Shown here: positions 11,110 to 22,694 of the stretch, in pieces
How positions within the stretch are numbered: the stretch's first letter is position 1
How the letters are laid out: each line of letters begins with the position of its first letter
Source: Bromus sterilis
Taxonomy: Eukaryota; Streptophyta; Magnoliopsida; Poales; Poaceae
Length of the DNA: 64,000 bases
Assembly (NCBI GenBank): GCA_950022295.1
Contig: OX465597.1
Span: 375,007,016 to 375,071,015, forward strand
Direction of reading: 5' to 3'
Made by a program: the position numbers and the translations under genes
The notes under the pieces: model-generated
The model's database searches: none
Told to the model about the DNA's origin: nothing
Seen by the model: the letters and a program-made list of their open reading frames with translations, nothing else

Positions 11110-13740
11110 CTACACATTGCGTGAGTCCAATATGTTCAACTCACACCTTAGTTTACAAAACCTTTTCTCATCCAGGGGCTTCGTAAAGATATTAGCCAAT
11201 TGATCTTCGGTGCGAACATGGCTGATAACAATATCTTCTCGCTGAATGTGATCTCGAAGAAAATGATGACGAATATCAATATGCTTCGTTCGAGAGTGTT
11301 GCACTGGATTATGGACAATTTTGATAGAACTTTCGTTATCACATAGCAATGGAATTTTCTTCACAAGAATACCATAATCTTTCAGCATTTGCTTGAGCCA
11401 CATAATTTGAGTGCAGGATGAACCAGCAGCAATGTACTCGGCTTCAGCCGTAGAAATTGATACACAATTCTGTTTCTTCGAAGCCCAACAGACAAGAGAT
11501 CTACCGAGAAAATGACATGTGCCTGAGGTAGATTTCCTGTCGACTCGATCACCAGCCTAGCCGGAATCAGAATATCCAACGAGATCAAACTGGTCACCTT
11601 TGGGATACCATAGTCCCAAAGTAGGTGTATGAGCCAGATATCAAAGAATTCGCTTGACATCAATATGATGTGATTCTTTCGGGTTTGCCTGAAAATGGGC
11701 ACACATACAAACTAATAGCATAATGTCAGGTCTAGATGCACAAAGGTAAATAAGCAAACCGATCATCGAGCGATATTTCTTCTGATCGAAAGGTTTGCCC
11801 TTCTCATCTGCATCTAGATGAACATTCGTAGGCATTGGAGTCTTGATAGTTTTGCAATTGACAATATCAAACTTCTTCAGGCAATATCTGAGATACTTCT
11901 CTTGAGAGATAAATGTCCCATTCTTCTGTTGACGGATTTGAAGTCCGAGAAAGAACTTCAATTCACCCATCATAGACATTTCATACTACTTTGACATCAT
12001 ACGAGCAAATTCTTCGCTGATATCAGGGTTAGTACAGCCAAAAATAATATCATCGACATAAATTTGACACACAAAGAGATCATCTTTGTATGCACGAGTA
12101 ACATGAGTCGGGTCAGTTGTTCCTGGTTTGAAGCCCTTCTTCAGAAGGAAATCCTTCAGTGTTTCATACTAAGCACGAGGTGCTTGCTTTAACCCATATA
12201 GGGCCTTGTGCAACCTGTACACCTTATCAGGATTCTTCGGGTCTTCAAAACCTGGTGGCTGCATAACATATACTTCTTCTTCGATTTCACCATTAAGAAA
12301 TGCACTTTTGACATCCATTTGATATAGCAATATACCATTGTAATTGGAAAAAGCAAGCATGGCACGAATGGATTCAAGTCGAGAAACTGGAGCATAAGTC
12401 TCACCGAAATCAATACCTTCGATTTGGGTGTAGCCTTGCGCAACTAGTCGAGCTTTATTCCTTATAACAATGCCATCTTCATCTTCCTTGTTTCAAAAAA
12501 TCCACTTCGTACCAATGATATTATGCTTCTTGGGATCAGGTCTATCGACAAGGGACCAGACTTTATTTCTCTCGAACTGGTTAAGTTCTTCGAGCATTGC
12601 AGTCATCCAGTCCGAGTCCTTCATGGCTTCATCGAATTTCGACGGTTCTAGCATGGATACAAACGAGAAATTTCCACAGAAGTTAGCTAAACGAGTGCGA
12701 GAACGAGTGGTAGGACGACCTGGTAGATGAATCTCTTTGAGTATTGAGTCGACGTCCACTCTTCTTCGAACACGAGATAAAGCTCCTTCGACATCTTGAG
12801 GATCCGGTTGTTCTTCGGGACCAGCTTGGCCTTCAGGTTAAGCTTGTCCTTCGGGATCATTTCCTTCGGGTCCAGCTTGACCTTCAGGTTGAGCATTTTC
12901 TTCGTTTATGCGTTCTCCTTCGATCTGTACATCATTAGCTTCAGGATGTTGATCTCCAGCACCCCGGGCTATGTGTGGGAACATTGGACCATCATCATCC
13001 TTGTTGGCTTGATGTGCATTTTCTTCGACAGGCCGAATATCTCCAATAGCCATGTACCTGATAACTTCATCCAAAGGTGGTTCATCCAGGTTAAGAGGTA
13101 ATTGCACCTTTTGAGAGCCGTTAGTTTCATCAAATCGAACATTTACAGCTTCTATAACTTTTCCAAGATGAGAGTTGTAAACTCTGTAAGTGTGAGAACT
13201 TGAACCATAACCTAGGAGAAAACCTTCGTGTGCCGTTGGGGCAAACTTGGAGCAGTGATTCATATCTCTGATATAACATGGAGCACCAAAAACACTGAGA
13301 TATGAAACATTCGGCTTTTTACCAGTAATAAGCTCATGTGAAGTTGTCTTCAGAAATTTGTGCAAATAAACCTTGTTGATGATATGACATGCAGTGTTAA
13401 TTGCTTTGGCCCAGAACCTGATAGGAGTCTTGTATTCAACAAGTATTGTTCTGGCCATTTCAATAAGAGTTCGATTCTTTCTCTCGACCACACCATTCTG
13501 TTGCGGTGTATAAGCAGCCGAGAATTCATGAGTAAAGCCATAATCATCAAGAAATTCCTCGATATGAGTGCTTTTGAATTCTGTACCATTATCACTTCTG
13601 AGATGCTTGAGATATAATTCATATTCAGTCTGAGCTATCTTTGCGAAAGTTTTGAAAATATCAACAACCTTGCTCTTGTAACCTAGAAAGAAAACCCAAG
13701 TATATCGAGAGAAATCGTCAACAATAACCAGACCATACTA
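11110..13740 (-). pseudogene. Copia pol: integrase (C-part), reverse transcriptase, RNase H
   Basis: A single frame is kept from 13740 to the stop at 11110-11112, broken only by nonsense codons. The integrase part has IVDDFSRYTWVFFLGYKSK and LRSDNGTEF (a catalytic Asp context) and TPQQNGVVERKNRT with the catalytic Glu. Reverse transcriptase has DVKSAFLNGEIEEEVYV and IYVDDIIFG with the YVDD catalytic box. RNase H ends with QHSRTKHIDIRHHFLRD and DQLANIFTKPL. In-frame stops include 12838 (TAA), 12493 (TGA), about 12168 (TAG), about 11982 (TAG) and 11641 (TGA). Several sit where the family has Arg or Gln, as expected from C-to-T decay of methylated DNA. The protease/integrase N-part is missing because of the gypsy junction at 13738. 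Confidence 0.85.
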
Positions 13741-16163
13741 GTTCCCTTGGAGAGCTTTTAGCTCACATGTGCATCCGTTGCATGGCAATCCCTACTCCTC
13801 ACATCATATCTCTCATATGGCCTTCTCTCGCCTATGATTGTCCTCATTCATGTGAGCCTTTCACACCTTTTTGTCTTCCTCCTCCACCTTCTTTCTGTTT
13901 CGCCTTTTAGGTGTCAACTTTCTTGCTCACGCTCATCCATTGCATGAGTGCTCAAAATATCGAAAGGGAGTGGATCAGTTTGACTTGTACCTGGCTAGTG
14001 GTCTAGGGACGAGTCAAGATAAGAATCCAAAGGAGACCAAGTGTGAAACTTTAGTAGATAGTTGTTCTCAACAACATTTTCTCTCTCTTTTTCCCAGTCC
14101 ACTGCTTGCACGCAAACACCATCTGGAGACATTCGAGTCACGGACAGCGAGAGCTCTTGCACCATTTGTTCTTTTGTTGCTTGTGTCAATGCTAATATAG
14201 ACTCTTGCTTGTTAAGACTTGAATTGAATTGCATGCTTTGATTGCTTTACTTAAAAGTCCTTATATGGTTGTGTGGCATGTCACCACAGAAATTATGCTT
14301 GTTATCATTTACCTACTCGAGGACGAGCATGAATTAAGCTTGGGGATGCTAATATGTCCCAAACGTATCTATAATTTATGCTTGCTCCATGCATGTTTTG
14401 TGTGACTTTGCCATGATTTTCTTGAACTTTCATACACTTTTGAGCATATTTGGACTAATCTATTAACCCAGTGCACTCAGCTGCCAGTTGCTGTTTTCTG
14501 CTGTTTTTGTATTTCAGGTTTTCCGGCCATTAAAAGTGCTCCAAAAAATCCGGAAAAATCAGATAAAAAATCAGCGACCCGGAAGCTTTTGGAATCACCA
14601 AGGTAGCGTAGGGGGGCCACCACCAGGAGACCAGGAGGGTCCCTGGCGCGGCCCCACCCTAGGCCGCGCCAGGAGGCCTCCTGGCTGCCTGGTGGGTCCC
14701 CTCGACACCCCCCTCCGCCTATATTTAGCCCTCGGGGTGGAAACCCCTAATATCGTTCTCTTTTCCGCGAACTCGCCTCTGTACCGCCGCCGCCGCCGTT
14801 TCAAAATCGGGGCTGCTTGGAGAAGCTTACCCGGCACCCTGCCGGGAGGAGGAACCCCCTCCGAGAGACCATCCATAGCCATGGACGCCTCTCGGATGTG
14901 CCGTGAGTAGTCCCCATTAGACCATAGGTTCGTGACCAGTAGCTATGTGATGTACCTCTCCCCTCTTTATGCTTCCACTTTCGAGACCTCGTGAGCTGCC
15001 TCACATGATCGAGGCACTTTTGTAATTTCTGCTGTTGCTATGCTGAGTTTGCTGGGATCTGATGGATTTTGATATTATGTTCAGATTGTGATGAGTAATA
15101 TATTTGGTTCTTCTCTTTTATATTTTTTTCTTGAGTAAATTCTTGCATGTTATCCGTTGCAGTATTTTGCTTTGGCCAAGTAGTTTGTTGCAACTCCAAG
15201 AGGGAGCGTTATGCTTGATTGTGGGTTCAGCCCCCTGATGTCTAGCTTGAGTGACAGAAACATGAGACTAGGGGATGTGTTGTTGCCACCAGGGATAAAA
15301 CAACGGTGCTTGTACCCGCGGGTGCAAGGATTGTTTACTTTACGCAAAGTTCTTTTAATGCAGTTGTCTGTTGCTTTGAGTTTACACTTTGGGTGGGATT
15401 CGCAACTTAATACCAGCGAGATGTTCTGGATAGATATCTCAAGGTGGATGATTCGTAGTAGATGCAATTGGATTTCGGTCTACTTACCTTGGCGTACTGC
15501 CCATTGCTTTTGAGCCCTTCCTTTCTTTGCAGCATAGTTAGCATTGCGGTGCTGATAACCCTCAACTGTAGGGGATCGAGATAGTCTTCGCGGGCAAGAT
15601 AACCCAATTTATTGTACACTTGGGGACACAAGTAATACATACAGGCTTTGACAATTGAGTTGTCAATTCAAACGCACCTGAAATAAACACTTGCTTGCAC
15701 AAAGGTATTAGTAGAAAATGTGATACGGTGGTAGTAGTGGTGGTGATAATAGTGGTGATGGTGGTGGTGAAACAGCAAAAGTAAAACAGCAAAAGTAAAC
15801 AACTAGTAACCAGCAGGAAAGAAAACACTGTAGGCTAGGGAGATGGAAGGTTGGGCACTGCTTGGATGAGAACGAACATTTAATAGATTCTAACACGGGC
15901 AAGGCTCACAGAAAAGAAAGGATCATCTAGGCAAATATCAAACATCAGGCGTGTATCCCAGGGTAGTTGTACGTGCTTGCAATAAGAACTTTGCACAACA
16001 TCTTTTGTCCTACCCTCCCGCTACAAACGGGGCCAAAAGGAACTTAGGGAGATTAAGGTACTCCTGTCAAAGAGCACCGGAACAAAGCATTAACACTTCA
16101 TGGATACACTGAATCCTCAAATTATAGTCCATCCCCTTTGGTGTCCCAAGTTGTCACCATTCG

Positions 16164-16288
16164 TGACGAGGGGATACCCCCACGACTCCTCTACGTGAGG
16201 GTACCTGGTGCGTGTCATGGCCGACGGCCCACCAGAGGCCCACTCGTGGACACCGACATGATGGAATAAGACGTGAAGCCGAAGACTT
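16164..16288 (+). repeat. Family D 5' LTR remnant
   Basis: The first 125 bp match the start of the 3' LTR at 18237 almost base for base, then break after GAAGACTT at 16288. The rest of the LTR and the primer site are replaced by an LTR C fragment. Confidence 0.8.
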
Positions 16289-16551
16289 CTGGCCCCTCCC
16301 GGGCTCTTCTCGAAGCTTCCGTCACGCTGATTTTTTTCTGAATTTTCCTGAATTTTTCAGGCACTTTTTATATGGGGGAAAACTGAAATAGAAAAACAGC
16401 AGAAAACAGGAACTGGCACTGGGGTGCACTGAGTTAATAGGTTAGTCCAAATATGATAAAAAAAAGTATGAAAGTGTATCTAGATCATAGCAATATCACA
16501 CAAAACATGCATGGAGCAAGCAGAAATTATAGATACGTTTTGGACGTATCA
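16289..16551 (-). repeat. LTR fragment related to family C
   Basis: The right edge TTTTGGACGTATCA at 16551 is an LTR start in minus orientation, and the body resembles 5050-5312. Only about 263 bp of the LTR 5' part remain, fused on the left to the family D LTR. This looks like an insertion into family D followed by a deletion. Confidence 0.7.
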
Positions 16552-17770
16552 TGAAGGCATGCGGGATTCAATCCCCCATCAGCACAAAAAATTTCAGAAA
16601 ATTCCAACGCCGCTACAACAACAGCACATGACGAACAATCGACAAGCCGACAACTCGGCGACTACATAAAAAATGGTTCACTATGAAGATCCAGATCGAA
16701 GAAAAAAAAACAGTCGAAACCGTCGCCGCAACAGATTGCGGAATCAGGTTGCGCATGTCTACGGGCAAGGCATCGACTCCGTCCGCCACATCGACTCCGT
16801 CCTCTACATCAACCACGGACGAATCACGACGTGCAGTCGATGCTCGGGGGCTGGCACGTCGACCCCGCCCGGTGCGTCGCGTCCTTCTCGGTCACTCGCC
16901 GCACCGTCGACTCCAAGCGCACGAATCATCCTGCGCCGAGCTCCTTTGAATGGGCTGTCCCATACCGAGCTCCATCGCGCAGGAATCGCCGCATCGAGTC
17001 CTCTCATCACTCACCGGATAAATTAATCACGACGACTTCTCTGCGCAACTCCGCCACCTCAACACTCGGGGGCTTACGGACTCGGGGGCTCGCGGACTCG
17101 GGGGCTGAACGTCGCAGTCGCCGTCGCATCGACTCCGTTCTCGCCTCGTCAACTGCTCATCGTTGACTGCTCGACTGCTCATCTTCGACATCCTCCGCCG
17201 CGTCGATCCTACAGCTAAGTTTCTTTACACTCTTATATGCTATGATTCCAAAACATATATGCATTCTCGATCAGTCGCCAAAAATGACTACGCAGTCGCA
17301 GACAAACATCTGAAGGCTACAAAATCATTCTTTGGATCATGCTCAGTTTTATATGTTGTTTATTCGCGTTCGTCAAAATAGTGAGGCTGGGTACCAAAAG
17401 ACCGCTCTTGTCTCCGGGTTCAACAAGTCTGGCATCGCGTCCCTGTTACCCGGCAGGAGTTTGCTGCTGGAGGGCCTACTCACAAAAAGACACGCTTAAA
17501 CCGTATATGCAGCTACATTTTCCACTCGACAAAAGTGCAATGTCTACAAATCACCTACCTTACAAATGTTTTTCGCACAAGTACACCTTAATACAGTTAC
17601 ACCTTTTTCTCCTTCTCAGCAGATGCTCGGGGGCTGGGCGCCCTCATGACGCGGAGACGCCAACCTCCTCGTCCACGGCTGATCCGTACAACAACTCACG
17701 CCTACGACGCAAGACCCGAGTCGATCACTTCCTCGGATGAAAATTACTCGACGACGAAGAAATCTTGAGT

Positions 17771-17974
17771 CTATGCTCGACTGCAAGCAGTCGAACATAG
17801 CCTTGGGGGCTACTCCCATCGGGAGCGCTGACGCGCACCCGACGAGCACTACTCGCGCAGCTGACAAGAACGACGGGGTTAGCTTAAAAACAACTTGAGC
17901 CTATGTGCGACTCTACGAGTCGCACATAGCCTCGGGGGCTACTCCCATCGGGAGCGCTGACGCGCACCCGACGA
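17771..17974 (+). repeat. Two hairpins, each followed by a 41-bp direct repeat
   Basis: Hairpin one pairs 17771-17784 with 17787-17800 (one mismatch). Hairpin two pairs 17901-17913 with 17917-17929 perfectly around a TAC loop. Each is followed by the same 41-bp block beginning GGGGGCTACTCCCATCGG, at 17805-17845 and 17934-17974, with a partial third copy near 18055. They lie in the internal 3' region of the family D element, upstream of its purine-rich tract. Confidence 0.75.
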
Positions 17975-18236
17975 CCACTCTACTGGGCAACTTCTCCCCA
18001 CCCGACGATGAAACAAGAAGACGAACCGGACTACAATTTTGATGCTTCATCCAAATACTCCCATCGGGAGCATACTCACGACAGCTTCGACTGCTCATCA
18101 GCAAATGATGTCTGGATCCTCAACAGAAGATCGCGAAAGGTTCGAGTGCTCACTCGAAGACGACAAAGAGACACGCACAACGGCATATTAGAGTCCCTGC
18201 GCGACTCTTTGAGTCCCCCAGGCACTCGGGGGATAC

Positions 18237-18744
18237 TGACGAGGGGATACCCCCACGACTCCTCTACGTGAGGGTACCTGGTGCGTGTCATGGCTGGCGG
18301 CCCACCAGAGGCCCACTCGTGGACACCGACATGATGGAATAAGACGTGAAGCCAAAGACTTGAGGCGCAAGACAAGGAATCCTACTTGTAGTCGACTAGG
18401 ACTCTTGTAAACCCTACCTGGCTATCTATATAAAGCGAGGTAGGGGCACCTCTCTAGATCTCAGGTCACAACTCAAGACACAAGCTCTCAATCCCCACGC
18501 ATAGGACTAGACAGATCTCTCTCCACCAAAGCCCTCACAGCACCTATGTACATCATCATCAATACAAGATCAGACAAGCAGCATGTAGGGTTTCCCTTCG
18601 GGGGCCTGAAGCTGGGTAAATCGTGCCCCATGTGTCGCTTGTTACCTCCGAATCCTACCAACGCTCAGGCCACGTCGCTGTCTTTCCTCCTACACGAAAC
18701 CTAGGGTCCCTGACCATAGGATTTGCCGAGGCCGATCCTCGTCA
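18237..18744 (+). repeat. Family D 3' LTR
   Basis: 508 bp, TGACGAGG...CCTCGTCA, preceded by a purine-rich tract GGCACTCGGGGGA (the polypurine primer candidate). A TATA box sits at 18427-18434, with a downstream leader rich in CT and A. Confidence 0.82.
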
Positions 18745-20023
18745 ATTGGGATCGCCGGTTCCGGACTATAATAGGTGCATACAACTCATAGATAGGATCA
18801 AGAACACCACAAACTCAAGAAAACAAAAGGGTGACCAGATCTGAAATCATGGCACTCGGGCCCAAAGTGACAAGCATTAAGAGCAACAAGTTGTAACAGA
18901 GATGATAAACACAAAGTAGATGATAGGCAACATGCCCCCAACAATCTGATTGAACTATTACATGATCTAACTCATCCAATCCCTACCATCCCCTTTGCCT
19001 ACAGCAGGGAATTACTCACACATGAGAGAGGAAGTCATGGAGGGGTGATGGAGAGGCGATGATGATGACGATGGCGATGATTTCCCCTCACCGGAGGCCA
19101 AAGCAGCCTCCAGATTAGTTCTCCCGGAGAAGAACAGAGGGTTGCGGCGGCTCCGCGACGTAGATTGGAAAAGCGACTTCTGTTCTGGGGTTTCTGCGTC
19201 GGGAGAATAAATAGGGCCAAAGTAGGGCACCGGGGGACGTGCGACCAAGCCAGGAGGGCAGGTGGCACGACCAGGGGCTGGGCCGCTCCAGGCACCCTCC
19301 TGGCTCCCCCCTGGATGCCCTGTGGCCCCTCTTTGGACTTGCGGAAGCTTCCGGAACGCTGCTTATATATATATATATATATTTTGGGATTTTTCCAGCG
19401 TACCTAAATATCCAGAAACCTGCACAAAAGAAAACAACACTGGTAGCTCTGCTGAAAACAGCGTCAGTCCGGGTTAGTTTCGTTCAAATCATGCAAGAAT
19501 GAAGCCAAAACAATAGGAAAAGTGTTTGGAAAAGTAGATACGTTTGAGACGTACCAGGTGCCTTCATAATTCTGTCAATTGCCCAGCTATGATTTGTTTA
19601 CCTCACTAGCAGTTTTATCGTCTTTTGGGAGAGAGACATCACTAGTGAAAATCACGGGACCCCGGTCCATCTTCATATTATTGTTCACACCCTCAATTTA
19701 CTTTCAGTCTTTACTTTCAGTTCCACTTTTATCTCTTGCGTTGCTCCTTTGTAAACAGCAAGGCCAGAGGAATTGACAACTCCTCTGTACTCGGTTGGAG
19801 AAAAGTTATTTGCTGCTGTGTGCAGGTCCACGTCAAGTGCCGTGACACCTACTTGTATTTCTGTGAGTTCTACTGGTTCTATACCCAACCTTAGCATCTT
19901 CGCTAAGGGAAATTTGCTGCTACACTACATCCAACCTTCCACTTGGGGTAACCAACGAGGAGAGTTGCCACTCTGTATCAATGACCCATTCAAATCCACC
20001 GGAGACATAGCCCTGTAGAAGAA

Positions 20024-22624
20024 TTAGTTCTTCTTAACCACCCACAAATGAGCAGGTGACTGAGAAGGCATGGAAGTGCTAGATGAAGCAGCGGTATTAT
20101 AGCGAACATGATCATATTGGCGAGGGGGGCCATTAAGCACACCATAAACATAATTCCTCGATGAGGGGTTAGAATACTGGTAGGTAAAAGAAATTTTGTC
20201 GTTATTGTCACGATGACGATAAACATTTCTATCAACTCGATAGTATTCCTTCTGGGGAGCATTTGAAGCAGGCACCAAGGGTTCATTTCTATCCTCGAGA
20301 GAATAGTAATGTTTCGGTGGTACCGAAGATTTTCCTTGCATAGAATGGTTAGGGGGTAGTTTTTCTACGAGAGATTTATGAACCCAAATCTGTCGCTTAT
20401 AGTAACCATTCTTTGGAGGAGTACCAACGAATTCCGCAGACACCTTTCCTTCCTGATCTTTGACAAGCTTGTAGTCAGAATCAAGTGATTCATCAACAAT
20501 AGCCTTATCAATTTTGCAGCTGAAACCTGGAAGGTTAGCAATATCTATGGGCTTTTCTTTCGCCAGAACCCAGACAGTTTTAGGATACTGCTCGGGTTCC
20601 CAGTAGGTGCCATCAGGGTTGAGTTTCCTTTCGAAACCAACACCTTCCTTTCAAGGATTCCTATGAAGAAGTGCCTTCTTTAGGATATCACATAGATACT
20701 AGTGTCCCTGAACACTTTTGAACATGCCTGTTTCAAATAAATCTTTCAACCTGAGGAGTTCCTCGGTAATAGTTTCCTCGTTCGAGGGGTTAGCATCATC
20801 AATGACAATATGTTGCTTTCCTTTCGATTTCTCATAAATAGACTCAATTTTACTTCGTTCCAAACAAGTCAAGCAAGGTGAAGTAGATTCATTTTAGCTT
20901 CTGAGCCCTGTTGAGCAATGAGTGTGATATTGACATTCTCCAACTCTTCATGAGCCTCTCTCAGTTTCTCGAGAGCCATTTTCCTTTGAAGGAATTCATT
21001 GGTTAGCTTCTCGTAGTCCACTAAGAGAAGATCATGCCTAGAGGAAAGTTCATCATACTTTTCTTTCAAAGCAGCATGCTCATTTGTCAAAGTTTGACCT
21101 TTCTCAATCTCATCGATCAACAAAGTCTCACATTTTTGAATAGTTTCACTTAGAGAATCTAGTTCATCTTGTTGAATAGAAGCAATTTTGGCAAGTTTGG
21201 CATAGCTTATCCTAGAGTGACTTTCATAAGCAGATCCATCAGAAGTGTCGTAGGAATTCTTAGAAGAGGATACCTTAGCCTTGGCCATGAAGCAGTAAGC
21301 TGGAGATTCATCTTCACTTCTTTGGTTGGTGAAGAATGAACTTGAAGTCTTGTTCGAAGAAAATGCTAGACCAGCAACTCCATCAGATTCAGAACCAGAA
21401 CCAGAACCAGATCTTGAGTTTGATTTAGCTTCGGAACCGAAGGCTTCATCTTGAGTTCATCTCTTTACCCAGATAGGATTTGGCACGGTGAGAATTCTTG
21501 CGTCGAGAGGAATGTGATTTCGAGGAAGAACTCTCTCGATGTTTGTGATACTTCTTCTTCTTGTCATCATCGGAACCATCTTTCTTGTCTTTTCTGGACT
21601 TTGAATCATATCTCTTCGACTCATAGTTTTTGCTCGATCTGTGTGACTTGTTCGAAGAGTTGCTGTGAGAATGCTTTGATCTATGTTCAATTTCCCAGAG
21701 AGGACAATCAGCAATAAAGTGACCTGGCTTCTTGCACTTGTAGCAGCAGTTATCTTTCGCTGAAGAGTTTCTGGATGATGATTGATGTTGTGATGAATTG
21801 CTCGAATGTATGGAGGAGTAGTTTTTCTTCGTTGAAGAGGAATTCCTTCTCTGGAAGCGGTTGAATCTTTTCATTATCAGTGCCATATCTTTTCCAATGT
21901 TCTCAGGGTCATCTGTGGCACCTCCAGATTCAGAACTAGCTTCAGGAGAGGAGTGATGTGAAGCTTTGGCCTTAAGTGCATGCGTTTTTCTTCGAGTTCC
22001 GTTGGCATCTCGTTTTTATTCTTCTTCCATCTCGAAAGTGTTGAGTCTCTCGAGAATATCAGCGGCAACAAGATCCTTGAAATCAGTCCTTTCCTTGATC
22101 ATCAGCACAATGTGATCGAAGGAATCATCAAGGGAACGGAGCAAAGTTCTGACAACAATCCGATTGGTAATGTCTTCGGCATCGAGGGAAATCAGTTCAT
22201 TTGACAAAGCAGTGAGTCTGCTGTATATGGAGTTAACTTTCTCTCCCTCGTGCCTCTTGAATCGATAGAATTTGCTTTGAAGGGTGTCAATACGAGCATC
22301 TTTCTGGGTAGAGACGCCTTCACCAATCTTCTCGAGATAGTCCCAGACACCTTTGGCCGTAGACATATTCTTGACTTCATGATATTTTTCTGGAATCAGA
22401 TGGTTTGTGATGAATACCCAGACTTCAGAATCAAGGGACATCTTCTTTGCCTCTTCAGGAGTGATAGCACTTTTTTCTTTGACATTTACACCATTCTTGA
22501 CAACTTCCCAAGCGGCAGAGTTGATGGCCATGATGTTCCTCTTCATTTTTTCCTTCCAATAAGGATAGTCCTTCCCATTGAAAATAGGAATCGGTCCCCC
22601 CGAGCGAACAACTGCAAACGACAT
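20024..22624 (-). pseudogene. SIRE copia gag, broken
   Basis: The start ATG at 22624-22622 gives MSFAVVRSGGPIPIFNG. Next comes the copia gag core with DYPYWKEKMKRNIMAIN and VWDYLEKIGEGVSTQKDARI. A CCHC zinc knuckle follows (CYKCKKPGHFIADC, about 21735), then a Ser/Lys-rich basic region, an acidic Ser stretch, and a coiled-coil extension (LDSLSETIQKCETLLIDEIEKG). Breaks: a stop near 22016 (EEE-stop where the other copy has EED), a frameshift near 21446, a stop at 20869 and others toward 20024. The last part (20443-20024) leads into the protease, which is cut by the gypsy at 19980. The second copy at 62475-64000 shares the same layout. Confidence 0.85.
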
Positions 22625-22682
22625 TCTTGACAACACTCCAGGTGGTTAGACCAAAATACGCAGAGCGTAGGGAGTGCCTAGA

Positions 22683-22692
22683 TCTGATACCA
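22683..22692 (-). promoter_or_regulatory. Primer binding site, left SIRE copy
   Basis: Minus-strand TGGTATCAGA two bases after the LTR end matches the 3' end of initiator methionine tRNA, the usual copia primer. This copy continues TC where the plus-strand copy has GC. Confidence 0.85.
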
Positions 22693-22694
22693 AT

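Larger units (their letters stand above)
16164..18744 (+). mobile_element. Small rearranged gypsy-like LTR element (family D)
   Basis: The element starts TGACGAGGGGATAC and ends GATCCTCGTCA, flanked by ATTCG (16159-16163) and ATTGG (18745-18749), a 5-bp duplication with one mismatch. It has a 5' LTR remnant (16164-16288), a foreign LTR fragment (16289-16551), about 1.7 kb of internal 3' region with CTCGGGGGCT motifs, and a complete 3' LTR (18237-18744, 508 bp) containing TATATAAA at 18427-18434. No gag or pol survives. The CTCGGGGGCTACTCCC block is familiar from the 3' non-coding part of Triticeae gypsy elements. It is nested in the family B solo LTR. Confidence 0.8.
15553..19556 (-). mobile_element. 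Solo LTR, family B, minus strand, TSD GGTGC
   Basis: The left edge TGATAACCC (15553) and the right edge GAGACGTACCA (19556) are flanked by perfect GGTGC at 15548-15552 and 19557-19561. Without the nested element at 16164-18744, the length agrees with the other family B solo LTR at 7319-8734. The inner copy has an expanded (TA)n run at about 19364-19383, where the other copy has a short AT tract. Confidence 0.9.
13738..19980 (+). mobile_element. Gypsy family A element, 5'-truncated, inserted in SIRE copia
   Basis: Only the last 0.6 kb of the internal region (13738-14349) and the 3' LTR (14350-19980, with nested insertions) remain. The internal part matches the reverse complement of 59042-59650 and ends in the purine-rich tract AAGCTTGGGGATGC just before the LTR. 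The left edge falls in short shared sequence ACTAGTTCC between gypsy and copia, with no 5' LTR. The right edge is clean after GTATCA, in the copia codons for WVID, the start of the protease active site. Confidence 0.82.
14350..19980 (+). repeat. Family A 3' LTR, split by solo LTR B
   Basis: The two parts 14350-15552 and 19557-19980 together give about 1.6 kb, matching the uninterrupted LTR at 57432-59041. The start is mutated (TAATATGTCC instead of TGATACGTCC) and the end CTCTGTATCA is intact. The frame at 14488-14910 and its antisense are LTR sequence. Confidence 0.88.

Noticed and set aside
17163..17740. Frames of 72-133 residues in the family D internal region
   Set aside because: No gag or pol motif; they run through the 3' non-coding region with CTCGGGGGCT repeats.
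19364..19383. (TA)n microsatellite
   Set aside because: Simple repeat expansion within an LTR; the sister LTR has a short AT tract at the same place. Not a promoter on its own evidence.
22683..22692. tRNA-like sequence TGGTATCAGA
   Set aside because: It is the retrotransposon primer binding site complementary to initiator methionine tRNA, not a tRNA gene.
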